Virus record (IMG/VR): IMGVR_UViG_3300008735_000108
Span: 1 to 22,535 of that record
Source of the DNA: a virus
Direction: 5' to 3' (one strand)
Length of the DNA stretch: 22,535 bases
Positions 14,336-21,243 of this stretch are shown here, in pieces; the first letter of the stretch is position 1; every line of letters begins with the position of its first letter. The notes under the pieces are model-generated. The model was not told where the DNA came from. It was given only the letters and a program-made list of their open reading frames with translations, and made no database searches. The translations under genes were made by a program, and so were the position numbers.

Positions 14336-16050
14336 TATACTACTCTTCCTTCTAATCTCTTCATTGTATCATACATCTTTTGTGCTCCTTTTTCAACACT
14401 TCCTCCGCCTGCACCTTTTACTGCATCAGCGGTCATGACGAATTCATTTTTAGATAACATTGCTGGAACGTCATCTGCTTTTTCTTTAACTCCCATAGGC
14501 ACGAAACCACCACTTTGCCTATAGTCTAATTCTCTAATTCCACCAGCATTTACTCTTGGCATTCCCATTGGGATTCTTGGCATACCTGCTCCTATGCCAC
14601 CACCGAATGCTTTAGCTCTTTTATATTTCTTTTTTGATTTTTTCTTTTTTAATTTAGAGTAATAGTCAGCATCATGTTGATCCCATGTACCATATTCATC
14701 TCTCATAATTTCCATAATATCTCTATCGTCTTCTGGATCATAATCACTTCCATTAGAATACCCAATTCTTCCGCCTTGAGCCATATAAATCATATCTCCA
14801 TGTAATTTAAGTAGTATTTCATGTAATTCGTCTGTTGTATAACTGCTTCCTGGACCCATTTCTCTTTCTATTTCACTATCATTATAAATTTCTAATAGTC
14901 TACGTCTTGAAATGTTTTTAGCCATCTTCATATTCTCTGGTCTTACATCACCTTTTACTTTAATAGAAGATGCACCAGCTTCTAGACTCTTGATGCCTTC
15001 TTTTGGTCTAGGTGCCCAAGGGTTAATGGGTTTAGTTGGATCTTCTGGTAATGGTGTTCCATTTCCTCCAGCGTATAAACCAATTCTTCCACCTTCTGCT
15101 TTCTTATTTTTATTTAAATATTTTATATATCTTCTGTAGTCTTCAATATCATCAAAATCATCTACTGATAATTTACCCACATCTTTTGGAAGGACTCCAC
15201 CTTCTGATTTAGGAAGGGCTCCTGCTTCATCAGAAACATACATTTGTTCTACACCTTCACCACTTCCTTGACCGTATTTTACTCTGCCGCCTGCTGCTCC
15301 AACATAGTCTCTTGGTGTTAAGAAATGGTAACCTCTATCAAACATTTGTGATCCGCTAAGATCCCCTGTTCTGTATTTTTTAATATCTGCTTTGATTAAA
15401 TCTAAACCTAAACCTTTTCCTCTGTATACGTCTTGTGCTAAATCTTCTGCTTCTTCTTCTGTTTTACCTTTTTGCATAAAGTAAGTTAATAAACTTGCTC
15501 CACTGATCATTCCTAAAGGAGTCATTTTCATAGAACCTCCGCCTTTAGTTAAACCTAACTTGCCTAGAATGCCTTTAGTTGCCTCTGCTACTTCACCTGT
15601 TCCATGAAGAGAAGGGCCTATTGATCCTTGTGGAGTCCCAAACAACGAAGCACTTCTTGATGCACTTAATGGTGAACTAAAATAACTTTTAAATCCTGTA
15701 CCAGCTCCCGGTGTTTTTAATCCCCATTGAGGACCAGCTCCACCTAAATATCGTGCTCCTTGTCCCAAGCCATACATTGCTAAACCTCTACCGACAGATG
15801 GACCTATTCTTCCCGTTTGTTGAAAACTTCCTAGTCCTGCCATACCAGCAGCTATTGCTGGATTGAAAGGTGCTACAAAAGGTGCAGCTACAACTGCAGC
15901 TTTAGCAACTTCTTTTGGAATAATTTTTCTAGTTGTTTCTTTAAGCCAACTTCCGATACCGTATTTTTGTCTTGGAACGGCATTCATAATGCCACCTTCT
16001 TTACGTAGTTGTCTGCGAATCTGTGCTCGTGTTATCATATTATATTGCAT
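14335..16050 (-). CDS. Gly-rich virion-type protein with GGRIG motifs and a tape-measure-like C-terminal module
   Basis: A 571-aa protein. The N-terminus (RAQIRRQLRKEGGI) is basic; residues about 45-75 are Ala-rich and hydrophobic (AAVVAAPFVAPFNPAIAAGMAGLG). Glycine motifs recur: AAGGRVKYGQGSG, EGGRIGLYAGG, AQGGRIGYSNG, GGGIGAGMPR. A lysine-rich run (KLKKKKSKKKYKR) lies at about 455-467. The last 58 residues form a module with SGGFVPMG, DDVPAMLSKNEFVMTADAV and KMYDTMKRLEGR, like endings seen on some tape-measure-type phage proteins. The start is uncertain: ATG at 16050 is used, ATG at 16038 is equally placed, and ATG at 15987 has AAGGTGG before it but would remove the family-like N-terminus. 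It lies between tail and ejection genes, so it is probably a virion protein; the exact role is unknown. Confidence 0.62.
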   Translation of the reverse strand: MQYNMITRAQIRRQLRKEGGIMNAVPRQKYGIGSWLKETTRKIIPKEVAKAAVVAAPFVAPFNPAIAAGMAGLGSFQQTGRIGPSVGRGLAMYGLGQGARYLGGAGPQWGLKTPGAGTGFKSYFSSPLSASRSASLFGTPQGSIGPSLHGTGEVAEATKGILGKLGLTKGGGSMKMTPLGMISGASLLTYFMQKGKTEEEAEDLAQDVYRGKGLGLDLIKADIKKYRTGDLSGSQMFDRGYHFLTPRDYVGAAGGRVKYGQGSGEGVEQMYVSDEAGALPKSEGGVLPKDVGKLSVDDFDDIEDYRRYIKYLNKNKKAEGGRIGLYAGGNGTPLPEDPTKPINPWAPRPKEGIKSLEAGASSIKVKGDVRPENMKMAKNISRRRLLEIYNDSEIEREMGPGSSYTTDELHEILLKLHGDMIYMAQGGRIGYSNGSDYDPEDDRDIMEIMRDEYGTWDQHDADYYSKLKKKKSKKKYKRAKAFGGGIGAGMPRIPMGMPRVNAGGIRELDYRQSGGFVPMGVKEKADDVPAMLSKNEFVMTADAVKGAGGGSVEKGAQKMYDTMKRLEGRVV

Positions 16051-16051
16051 G

Positions 16052-16065
16052 TTAATTTAAATTAA
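16052..16065. repeat. 14-bp perfect AT palindrome before the 571-aa gene
   Basis: TTAATTTAAATTAA is its own reverse complement and ends 2 bp before the chosen ATG. The 72-bp gap that holds it also has a short CAGG/CCTG stem at about 16070-16084. No convincing promoter could be read here. In AT-rich DNA such a palindrome may be chance. Confidence 0.4.
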
Positions 16066-16122
16066 AGGCAGGGATTTCACCTGAGTTTATATACTTACCC
16101 AATTTATATTAATAAATCAAGC

Positions 16123-16461
16123 TTATGTTACATCTCTGGGCTTAATTTCTAAAGCCGAAAGTACAACATGTAGTCTATTTGCAGTAGCTGCAGTCACCTT
16201 TATTACTTCGCTCTCCTGTGCGACTATGGGTGCTGATAACAGCTCTGTAGTGGCGTTTGCCGATATTGATTTTGTTTTAAAAAGGCTGAATACATTATCA
16301 GAAGTATCAGTTAAAGTCACTGTAATTGTGTCAGCATTACCTGAATCTTCAGACACTAAAATTGATTTAATAACAGCTGTAGAATAAGAAGGCACCGTAT
16401 ATAGTGTCGTTGCACTAGTGCTTGTTAAATCTGCTTTTTTATTTACGAAACTATTTGCCAT
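16123..16461 (-). CDS. Small beta-rich virion-associated protein
   Basis: A 112-aa protein of alternating beta-type segments: LYTVPSYSTAVIKSILVSE, DTITVTLTDTSDNVFSLFK, TTELLSAPIVAQESEVIKVTA, RLHVVLSALEI. The opening plan MANSF...ADLTSTSATTLYTVP...TAVIKSI is one I recognise from short proteins encoded near phage tail genes, with a single beta-sandwich-like domain. No membrane segment is seen. It is coupled by TAATG to the 54-aa gene ahead. Likely a minor tail, head-decoration or fibre-associated protein; the precise site on the virion cannot be told. Confidence 0.65.
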   Translation of the reverse strand: MANSFVNKKADLTSTSATTLYTVPSYSTAVIKSILVSEDSGNADTITVTLTDTSDNVFSLFKTKSISANATTELLSAPIVAQESEVIKVTAATANRLHVVLSALEIKPRDVT

Positions 16462-16625
16462 TATGCTAAAAAGAAAGCCTCCGCCTCTGATTCATCTTTT
16501 AAATCTTGCTGAAAAGATGTATTTAATTTTGTAACCACACTATCAACATCTCTAACAAATGATTGTTGAACTGTTTGATCGTATTCTGGTAATGGTTGTG
16601 TTAATGATTGTACTATTCTAGCCAT
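16461..16625 (-). CDS. 54-aa conserved small protein between nozzle and beta-rich protein
   Basis: This short gene starts at ATG 16625-16623 and ends with TAA at 16461. Its start overlaps the stop of the nozzle gene as TAATG, and its stop overlaps the start of the 112-aa gene in the same way, so it fills the gap exactly. GGAAGAAG lies before the ATG. The product begins MARIVQSLTQPLPEYD and ends EAEAFFLA; it is acidic and helical, with no membrane segment. Short proteins with a similar plan (a Pro-rich start, then a helix with TSFQQDL-like residues and an aromatic end) sit beside tail genes in other podoviruses, from memory. It could be a small tail or assembly factor. Confidence 0.72.
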   Translation of the reverse strand: MARIVQSLTQPLPEYDQTVQQSFVRDVDSVVTKLNTSFQQDLKDESEAEAFFLA

Positions 16626-18769
16626 TATCTTCTTCCATCCGGTTGTATATCTAATCTAAAAGTACCAAGTTTCCAGTGTTGAGTTCTTCCAGTATTATCT
16701 ACTTTTAAAGATATAGCTCTTGCTCTGGCACGGGTATCTATTTTAGTTGTAGTAGTAGTTGTTGTAAAAGGACCTAAAGATGAACTTGCTTGTGCATCTG
16801 TTGGGTAATTTTTTAAATTTAATGTAACTCTTGCATCTCCAGTTTGAGTTAAAAAGTCAGGTATAATTCTTCTTATTTTCATCATAAATTCTCCATCACC
16901 TTGTTGTGGAACAGGGGATTGACCAATATCAAAATCTCCTGATTCAATACTAGCTTGAATAGCAGTTGTTGCTCCTGCTTTAATTTGATTGGTCCCAGTT
17001 TCATGTTCAAAGTATGTTGTAACACCATCAGTGTTGCCAACTGTTGAATCACTTGTAGCACTTGAATCATATTCAGTTCCATGTGGTTTACCAAATATAG
17101 ATGAGTCTGCCCAAGTAGATCTAGCTAATGAACTTATAGTCCATATAGGTCTTTGAAGAGATGAATCCATGTAATTGTATGTAACCGATCTAGAATTAGC
17201 TGTGGCTCCACTACCTGGATAGAACCAAGTAACTTCACCAAATAAGTTATTTAAACCTGCATAAATATGCTGTCTAGGTACATCTGCTAAGCCATCATAA
17301 ACATAGTCTTCAACTAAGCATGGTAATGATTGTAATTGTCCAGTGTATCTAAAGAAACCATTTTCTGACATCCAGTATGCAGATCCATCAACCTCAACGG
17401 CTGCATTTTGTCCAATCAATCCACAGTTAGTTCCAACTTGTTGAAACGAGAAAGTAAATGGTGGACCAACGAATTTCATAATAAATAAAGCTGTATCTGT
17501 CCAAATGTAAATTGCATCTCTACCTCTTATAGCTCCAACGATTCTCGTACCATCTGCAAGTCTTTGCGTACCGGCAGTATTAGTTGAAGTTGGTGTCCAA
17601 GTCGTTAAAGATTCTTGAGATGACCATCTAACGTACATATCATCTTGAGTAGATGTTGTGCCAATTGTAGTTTCTGTTCCAAAACAAACTAAGTGTCTAT
17701 CCGGAGTAGAAACTAATGTAAATTGTGATGCTGTTGGTGCTCCAGATACAATTGTTGCACGAGTTGATGTTGCACCTGTTGCATTTGAATTCCATTCAAA
17801 AGTTGCTCCATCTGAAATTGTTGCAATAAGTTTATTTCCAAAATTATCTAGTGACCAAATACCAGGCGCTGTTACAATGTCACCTGTCTGTGATGCACCC
17901 CATTTTGTATAGTCTGATGCATTGGTTGTAGTAGCAGCATCAGAATGTGATGCAGCTGTAGTGTTATCTGCTCCTCTAGTTAATCCCCCTAAAGTTCCAG
18001 TACCCGTGGTGTTTGATGTATAAGCAATTCTTTCATCATCTATTAAAACTGTTCCTGATGATGGAAATCCTGTAGAATCATCTAATACAATACTTGTTGA
18101 AGATGAAGTTAAAGCACCATCAAGAGTTGAAGTAACTTCACCTGCTGTAGTACCACCCCATACTCCTAGTCCCCAACCAGCTGCTGATTCTTCAACTGCA
18201 GGTCCTATGGAATAATAATGTTGAACTCTTATTCCACCTGATGTGGATGCGCCTGATCCTGATTCATTTGATCCCATTTCAACTGTAATCGTTGTTGAAG
18301 TAGGGACGGTTGCGACCATAAAAACTTTATCATCAAAATCACCAGAACTAAAATCAGAATCGGTAATAGCGGTAAAATTATCCAGCTTAATGATATCGTA
18401 CTGAGAAATATTATGATCAGATGCAAACGTAATCGTGACTGTTGCATCGCTTTGTGTTGTTGTAAATGCATTAGTTAATGTTGTTGTAGCCTTAATAGGA
18501 GTAATATCATAAAAAGCACCTCCTGAATACACATATAAAATTCTGTTTGTACCTAATGCTGAATATTTAATACCATCCGAATTAACGAATTGGTGCATAG
18601 CTACAGTTCTTCCAGTTAAAGTAATATCTCCTAACTGTGCCCAACCACCTATTTTTTCAGGGGAACCATATCTAAAACGAACATAGTCTCCATCAACCCA
18701 TTGACCCTCGCCACCCGTTGCGGTAACTTGTTTATTAATTCCTGGTTGAATATTTATTTTTTGTAACAT
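16625..18769 (-). CDS. Tail nozzle / packaged-DNA stabilisation protein (P22 gp10-like)
   Basis: A 714-aa beta-rich protein. The N-terminus, QKINIQPGINKQVTATGGEG followed by WVDGDYVRFRYGSPEKIGGW, matches the start of the P22 gp10 / T7 gp12-like family, which forms the distal tail tube or plug that keeps DNA in the capsid. Later family-type segments are WSLDNFGNKLIA (305-316), YIWTDTALFIMKFVG, the GQNAAVEVDGSAYWMSENGFFRY region, and the C-terminal WKLGTFRLDIQPDGRR. Two extra beta modules interrupt the core: about 95-180, and about 211-282 with STGFPSSGTVLIDDERIAYT and GLTRGADNTTAASH. A run of seven Thr lies near residue 670. No Shine-Dalgarno is clear before the ATG, which is 17 nt after the upstream stop. 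It closes the modification-gene block and opens the tail block. Confidence 0.85.
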   Translation of the reverse strand: MLQKINIQPGINKQVTATGGEGQWVDGDYVRFRYGSPEKIGGWAQLGDITLTGRTVAMHQFVNSDGIKYSALGTNRILYVYSGGAFYDITPIKATTTLTNAFTTTQSDATVTITFASDHNISQYDIIKLDNFTAITDSDFSSGDFDDKVFMVATVPTSTTITVEMGSNESGSGASTSGGIRVQHYYSIGPAVEESAAGWGLGVWGGTTAGEVTSTLDGALTSSSTSIVLDDSTGFPSSGTVLIDDERIAYTSNTTGTGTLGGLTRGADNTTAASHSDAATTTNASDYTKWGASQTGDIVTAPGIWSLDNFGNKLIATISDGATFEWNSNATGATSTRATIVSGAPTASQFTLVSTPDRHLVCFGTETTIGTTSTQDDMYVRWSSQESLTTWTPTSTNTAGTQRLADGTRIVGAIRGRDAIYIWTDTALFIMKFVGPPFTFSFQQVGTNCGLIGQNAAVEVDGSAYWMSENGFFRYTGQLQSLPCLVEDYVYDGLADVPRQHIYAGLNNLFGEVTWFYPGSGATANSRSVTYNYMDSSLQRPIWTISSLARSTWADSSIFGKPHGTEYDSSATSDSTVGNTDGVTTYFEHETGTNQIKAGATTAIQASIESGDFDIGQSPVPQQGDGEFMMKIRRIIPDFLTQTGDARVTLNLKNYPTDAQASSSLGPFTTTTTTTKIDTRARARAISLKVDNTGRTQHWKLGTFRLDIQPDGRR

Positions 18770-18786
18770 AGAAAACCATTATATTA

Positions 18787-19437
18787 TTAATTCCCTAATT
18801 TGGGAACACCTAACATTGGCCTTTTGTCGAACCTATTCTTATCAGCAAAAGGACCATTTACATGGTTATAATGAAGGAATACTTGTCCACAGTTTTCTCC
18901 TTCAAAGGGTTCTCTCCAATGCTCTAATTCACATCCACTATATACTAGCATATCGCCAACATCAAGCAAGACTTTAGTGCCTTCTGGAGCATTGGGTTTA
19001 TGTATATTTTTATATTCATCGATAACATTATTTGATCCTGTGCCATCTATAAATATAGGCCACGGATCACCCCCTAAATTAAGGGTGCAAGATATCTCAC
19101 AACTAGGCCTGTCTTTATGGCGTTTTAAAATATCTCCTTTTTTATATAATCTCGCATAAGAGTATGTTGGTACTAATTGAAGTCCTGTTTCTTTTTGCAT
19201 TACTGGTAATACTTTCATCATTAAGGTTTCCATTACAAAATCAGCATAACAAGAAAAGGTATTTGGAACTTGTTGATCTCCCCATGTTCCTAATAGCCCA
19301 TTGTCATAGGTTATATTATTTTTATACATCCAACCAACTGCATCTCTCTTCAACATAAAATAGTTAAAGATAAAATTAGCTAGCTCATAACTAATTGCAT
19401 TTTTAACTACTTGATATTTTTTAATCTGAAAACTCAT
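18787..19437 (-). CDS. 2-oxoglutarate/Fe(II)-dependent oxygenase-like protein
   Basis: A 216-aa protein of the prolyl-hydroxylase-like double-stranded beta-helix type. YARLYKKGDILKRHKDRPSCE (95-114) contains the iron-binding pair H107 and D109; the distal ligand is probably H173 in CELEHWREPFEG, with VFLHYNHV as the closing strand. R175 or a nearby basic residue may hold 2-oxoglutarate, but the usual Arg spacing after the distal His is not obvious. Such enzymes hydroxylate protein, nucleic-acid or small-molecule substrates; none can be named here. It starts at a TAATG junction with the second oxygenase-like gene, and the nozzle gene follows. Enzymes with the EHWREPF...FLHY end are frequent in marine phages, from memory. 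Confidence 0.78.
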   Translation of the reverse strand: MSFQIKKYQVVKNAISYELANFIFNYFMLKRDAVGWMYKNNITYDNGLLGTWGDQQVPNTFSCYADFVMETLMMKVLPVMQKETGLQLVPTYSYARLYKKGDILKRHKDRPSCEISCTLNLGGDPWPIFIDGTGSNNVIDEYKNIHKPNAPEGTKVLLDVGDMLVYSGCELEHWREPFEGENCGQVFLHYNHVNGPFADKNRFDKRPMLGVPKLGN

Positions 19438-20012
19438 TATATAAAATTAAAAGATACTGATATTCTTATATCATTACTTTGATTAGGTTCTACTTTATGC
19501 CACATCCAAGAAGGGAACATTATGAGTCTTCCAGGAACTGGATCATAAAAAGTCTCTCGCCACAACTCTCTAGGAAGTTTGCTTGATTTTCTTGCTGGCA
19601 TGTTCTGTTGAACTCCAGGTCTTGGGTCCATTAATGCTAATCGACCAGAATTAGGTGAAGCTTTTATATAGTAAGCGCCAGAAAATAATGAATTAGGATG
19701 AAGATGCATTTGATTATATCCTCCTGGAGGATTTATATTAGCCCACATATTACCTAATCTAGGTTTAATATCTAAGTGCTCTTCTTGAATAATTTCATTT
19801 TGCATTGTAAATAATTCTTGAATTAAAGGTTCGTATTCTTTTTTATGGTTCATGTCAGTCTGTGAATGCCAACCCTTAACATTAGTTTTTTTAACACCAG
19901 AATCATTTTTACTCCATTCAACAATATGTTTTTCTAAATATGGATTTAATTCATTCGCATTAGGTAAATCTTTAACGTATATAATAGTTGGAAAAAAATA
20001 TTCTTTAATCAT
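19437..20012 (-). CDS. 2OG-Fe(II) oxygenase-like protein (TIGR02466/PF13759 type)
   Basis: A 191-aa protein matching the plan of the putative 2OG-Fe(II) oxygenase family TIGR02466. Residues 88-108 read NMWANINPPGGYNQMHLHPNS, with H103 and H105; SGAYYIKASPNSGRL and DPR (129-131) follow; the closing part is VPGRLIMFPSWMWHKVEP with H172, then RISVSFNF with R183. H103-x-H105 takes the place of the usual HxD, as is typical for this family, so catalysis and metal binding are less certain than for a canonical enzyme. It overlaps the upstream gene as ATGA and the downstream gene as TAATG. The substrate is unknown. Confidence 0.8.
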   Translation of the reverse strand: MIKEYFFPTIIYVKDLPNANELNPYLEKHIVEWSKNDSGVKKTNVKGWHSQTDMNHKKEYEPLIQELFTMQNEIIQEEHLDIKPRLGNMWANINPPGGYNQMHLHPNSLFSGAYYIKASPNSGRLALMDPRPGVQQNMPARKSSKLPRELWRETFYDPVPGRLIMFPSWMWHKVEPNQSNDIRISVSFNFI

Positions 20013-20593
20013 TTAAAAGGAGTTCCTCCAAACCACATTACTAGAGATTGTCTAACACCACGTGTAACAGGTGCTACTCTATGATTTAAAAATGATGCAA
20101 ACATTACAGCATGTCCTTGTCTCATTTTAGCTCTTTTATCTTTAGCCATTAGTTCTAGTTCTCCTCCTTCAAACTGATGTTCTGGGGATAATAATACTGT
20201 CATTGATATTTTTCTAACAGGAGGTTCGTGCGCCATGTTTACATCACTATCCATATGCCAATCATAAAAGCCACCTTCAGGGTATTCGGTAAATTGAGCT
20301 TGCTCTGTTACATGTACATCTTCAAATCCAAAATGATTTCTATTTGCTTTTTGAATAAAGGAATTGACTTGATCATACATTGGTTTCATTTCATCAAAAG
20401 GAATCCAACTAATAGTAGTAACTCTTTTTTTAGTATCTAATCCACCACCAGGTCTTTGACCCATACCAACTTGAGCTTTCTGTGGTTTTTGTCTGTGACC
20501 ACATTCAATAATCATTTGACATTGTTCAGGAGTAAATAAAGGAGTAGTTGTTTCAACTATCCAACTCTTCCATTTAGGTTCTGTTATTATCAT
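20009..20593 (-). CDS. PKHD/prolyl-4-hydroxylase-type 2OG-Fe(II) dioxygenase
   Basis: A 194-aa protein and the most canonical of the four. EYPEGGFYDWHMDSD gives the iron-binding H113 and D115; MTVLLSPEHQFEGGELEL is the strand-turn typical of the P4Hc/PKHD family; FASFLNHRVAPVTRGVRQSL supplies the distal H171 and the 2-oxoglutarate-binding R181. All four expected active-site residues are present, so an active dioxygenase is likely. The family hydroxylates proline or other residues of proteins, and related proteins act in iron-siderophore contexts. The start overlaps the upstream gene as ATGA. In this place, next to tail genes, a virion or host protein substrate is inference. Confidence 0.88.
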   Translation of the reverse strand: MIITEPKWKSWIVETTTPLFTPEQCQMIIECGHRQKPQKAQVGMGQRPGGGLDTKKRVTTISWIPFDEMKPMYDQVNSFIQKANRNHFGFEDVHVTEQAQFTEYPEGGFYDWHMDSDVNMAHEPPVRKISMTVLLSPEHQFEGGELELMAKDKRAKMRQGHAVMFASFLNHRVAPVTRGVRQSLVMWFGGTPFK

Positions 20594-21243
20594 GCGCTCC
20601 TGTTCTTAATTGGGTCATACTCTACATCCATATTACATGCTAAAGTTCTTCTAAAACCATTTCCATTAAAAGGATAAACACAATGTCTCATATCATATGG
20701 AAATACATAAAAAGCTCTTTCTTTCATTATAGGACCATAGTCTGAATTACAAAATTGTCCTGATGCATTACCTAGTATTTGTAATTGACCATTCATAGGT
20801 TTACCAGGTGCTGAATATTCAACGCCTGTATTTTTAGGTAATTTTAAAATCATAACCGATGATAAACCTGTAAACAAAGCCCCTTGATGAATGTGTACTG
20901 GATTATATTCATTAGCTTTCATTTCATTCACCCATACAGAATTCATATGCATATTATATTCTGTAATTTTATTCCAATCTAAATAATGTTTCATAACCTT
21001 ATGAAACCATTGACGTACATTATCTGGTAAAAAATTATGTGGATGCATTTTATTATTAGGAGGACCATCAAAAAATAAAGAATGCTCGTTTTGAATTTTA
21101 CCTACTAGTTGTACATTAGAAGGAGGTAATTCATGTCTTCTTGTTTCGTATATATGATTAATAGTATCATACACATCTAAAGGTGCTTCATATTTTAAAA
21201 CCGATTGACCTAAAAATATAAAATTAAAATTTAATGTGTCCAT
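20590..21243 (-). CDS. Divergent 2OG-Fe(II) oxygenase-like protein
   Basis: A 217-aa protein that resembles its TIGR02466-type neighbour in layout. NSVWVNEMKANEYNPVHIHQG (101-121) carries H117 and H119, with SSVMILKLP as the next strand; the closing part is RAFYVFPYDMRHCVYPFNG with H187, then FRRTLACNMDV with R198/R199. As in the neighbour the usual HxD is HxH, and overall likeness is weaker, so the call rests on the order His pair, distal His, Arg. The ATG at 21243 overlaps the sulfotransferase gene by 20 nt; no other usable start lies before the domain. It may have become non-catalytic or have a changed substrate. Confidence 0.68.
   Translation of the reverse strand: MDTLNFNFIFLGQSVLKYEAPLDVYDTINHIYETRRHELPPSNVQLVGKIQNEHSLFFDGPPNNKMHPHNFLPDNVRQWFHKVMKHYLDWNKITEYNMHMNSVWVNEMKANEYNPVHIHQGALFTGLSSVMILKLPKNTGVEYSAPGKPMNGQLQILGNASGQFCNSDYGPIMKERAFYVFPYDMRHCVYPFNGNGFRRTLACNMDVEYDPIKNRSA

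Noticed and set aside
16066-16122. Possible promoter (TTGATT near 16113) before the 571-aa gene
   Set aside because: The -10 at correct spacing is TAAGTA and a better TATATA is 21 bp away; too weak in AT-rich DNA.
16740-16765. Trinucleotide run coding for seven Thr as a slippage or phase-variation site
   Set aside because: Codons are mixed and changes by three bases would stay in frame; no sign of switching.
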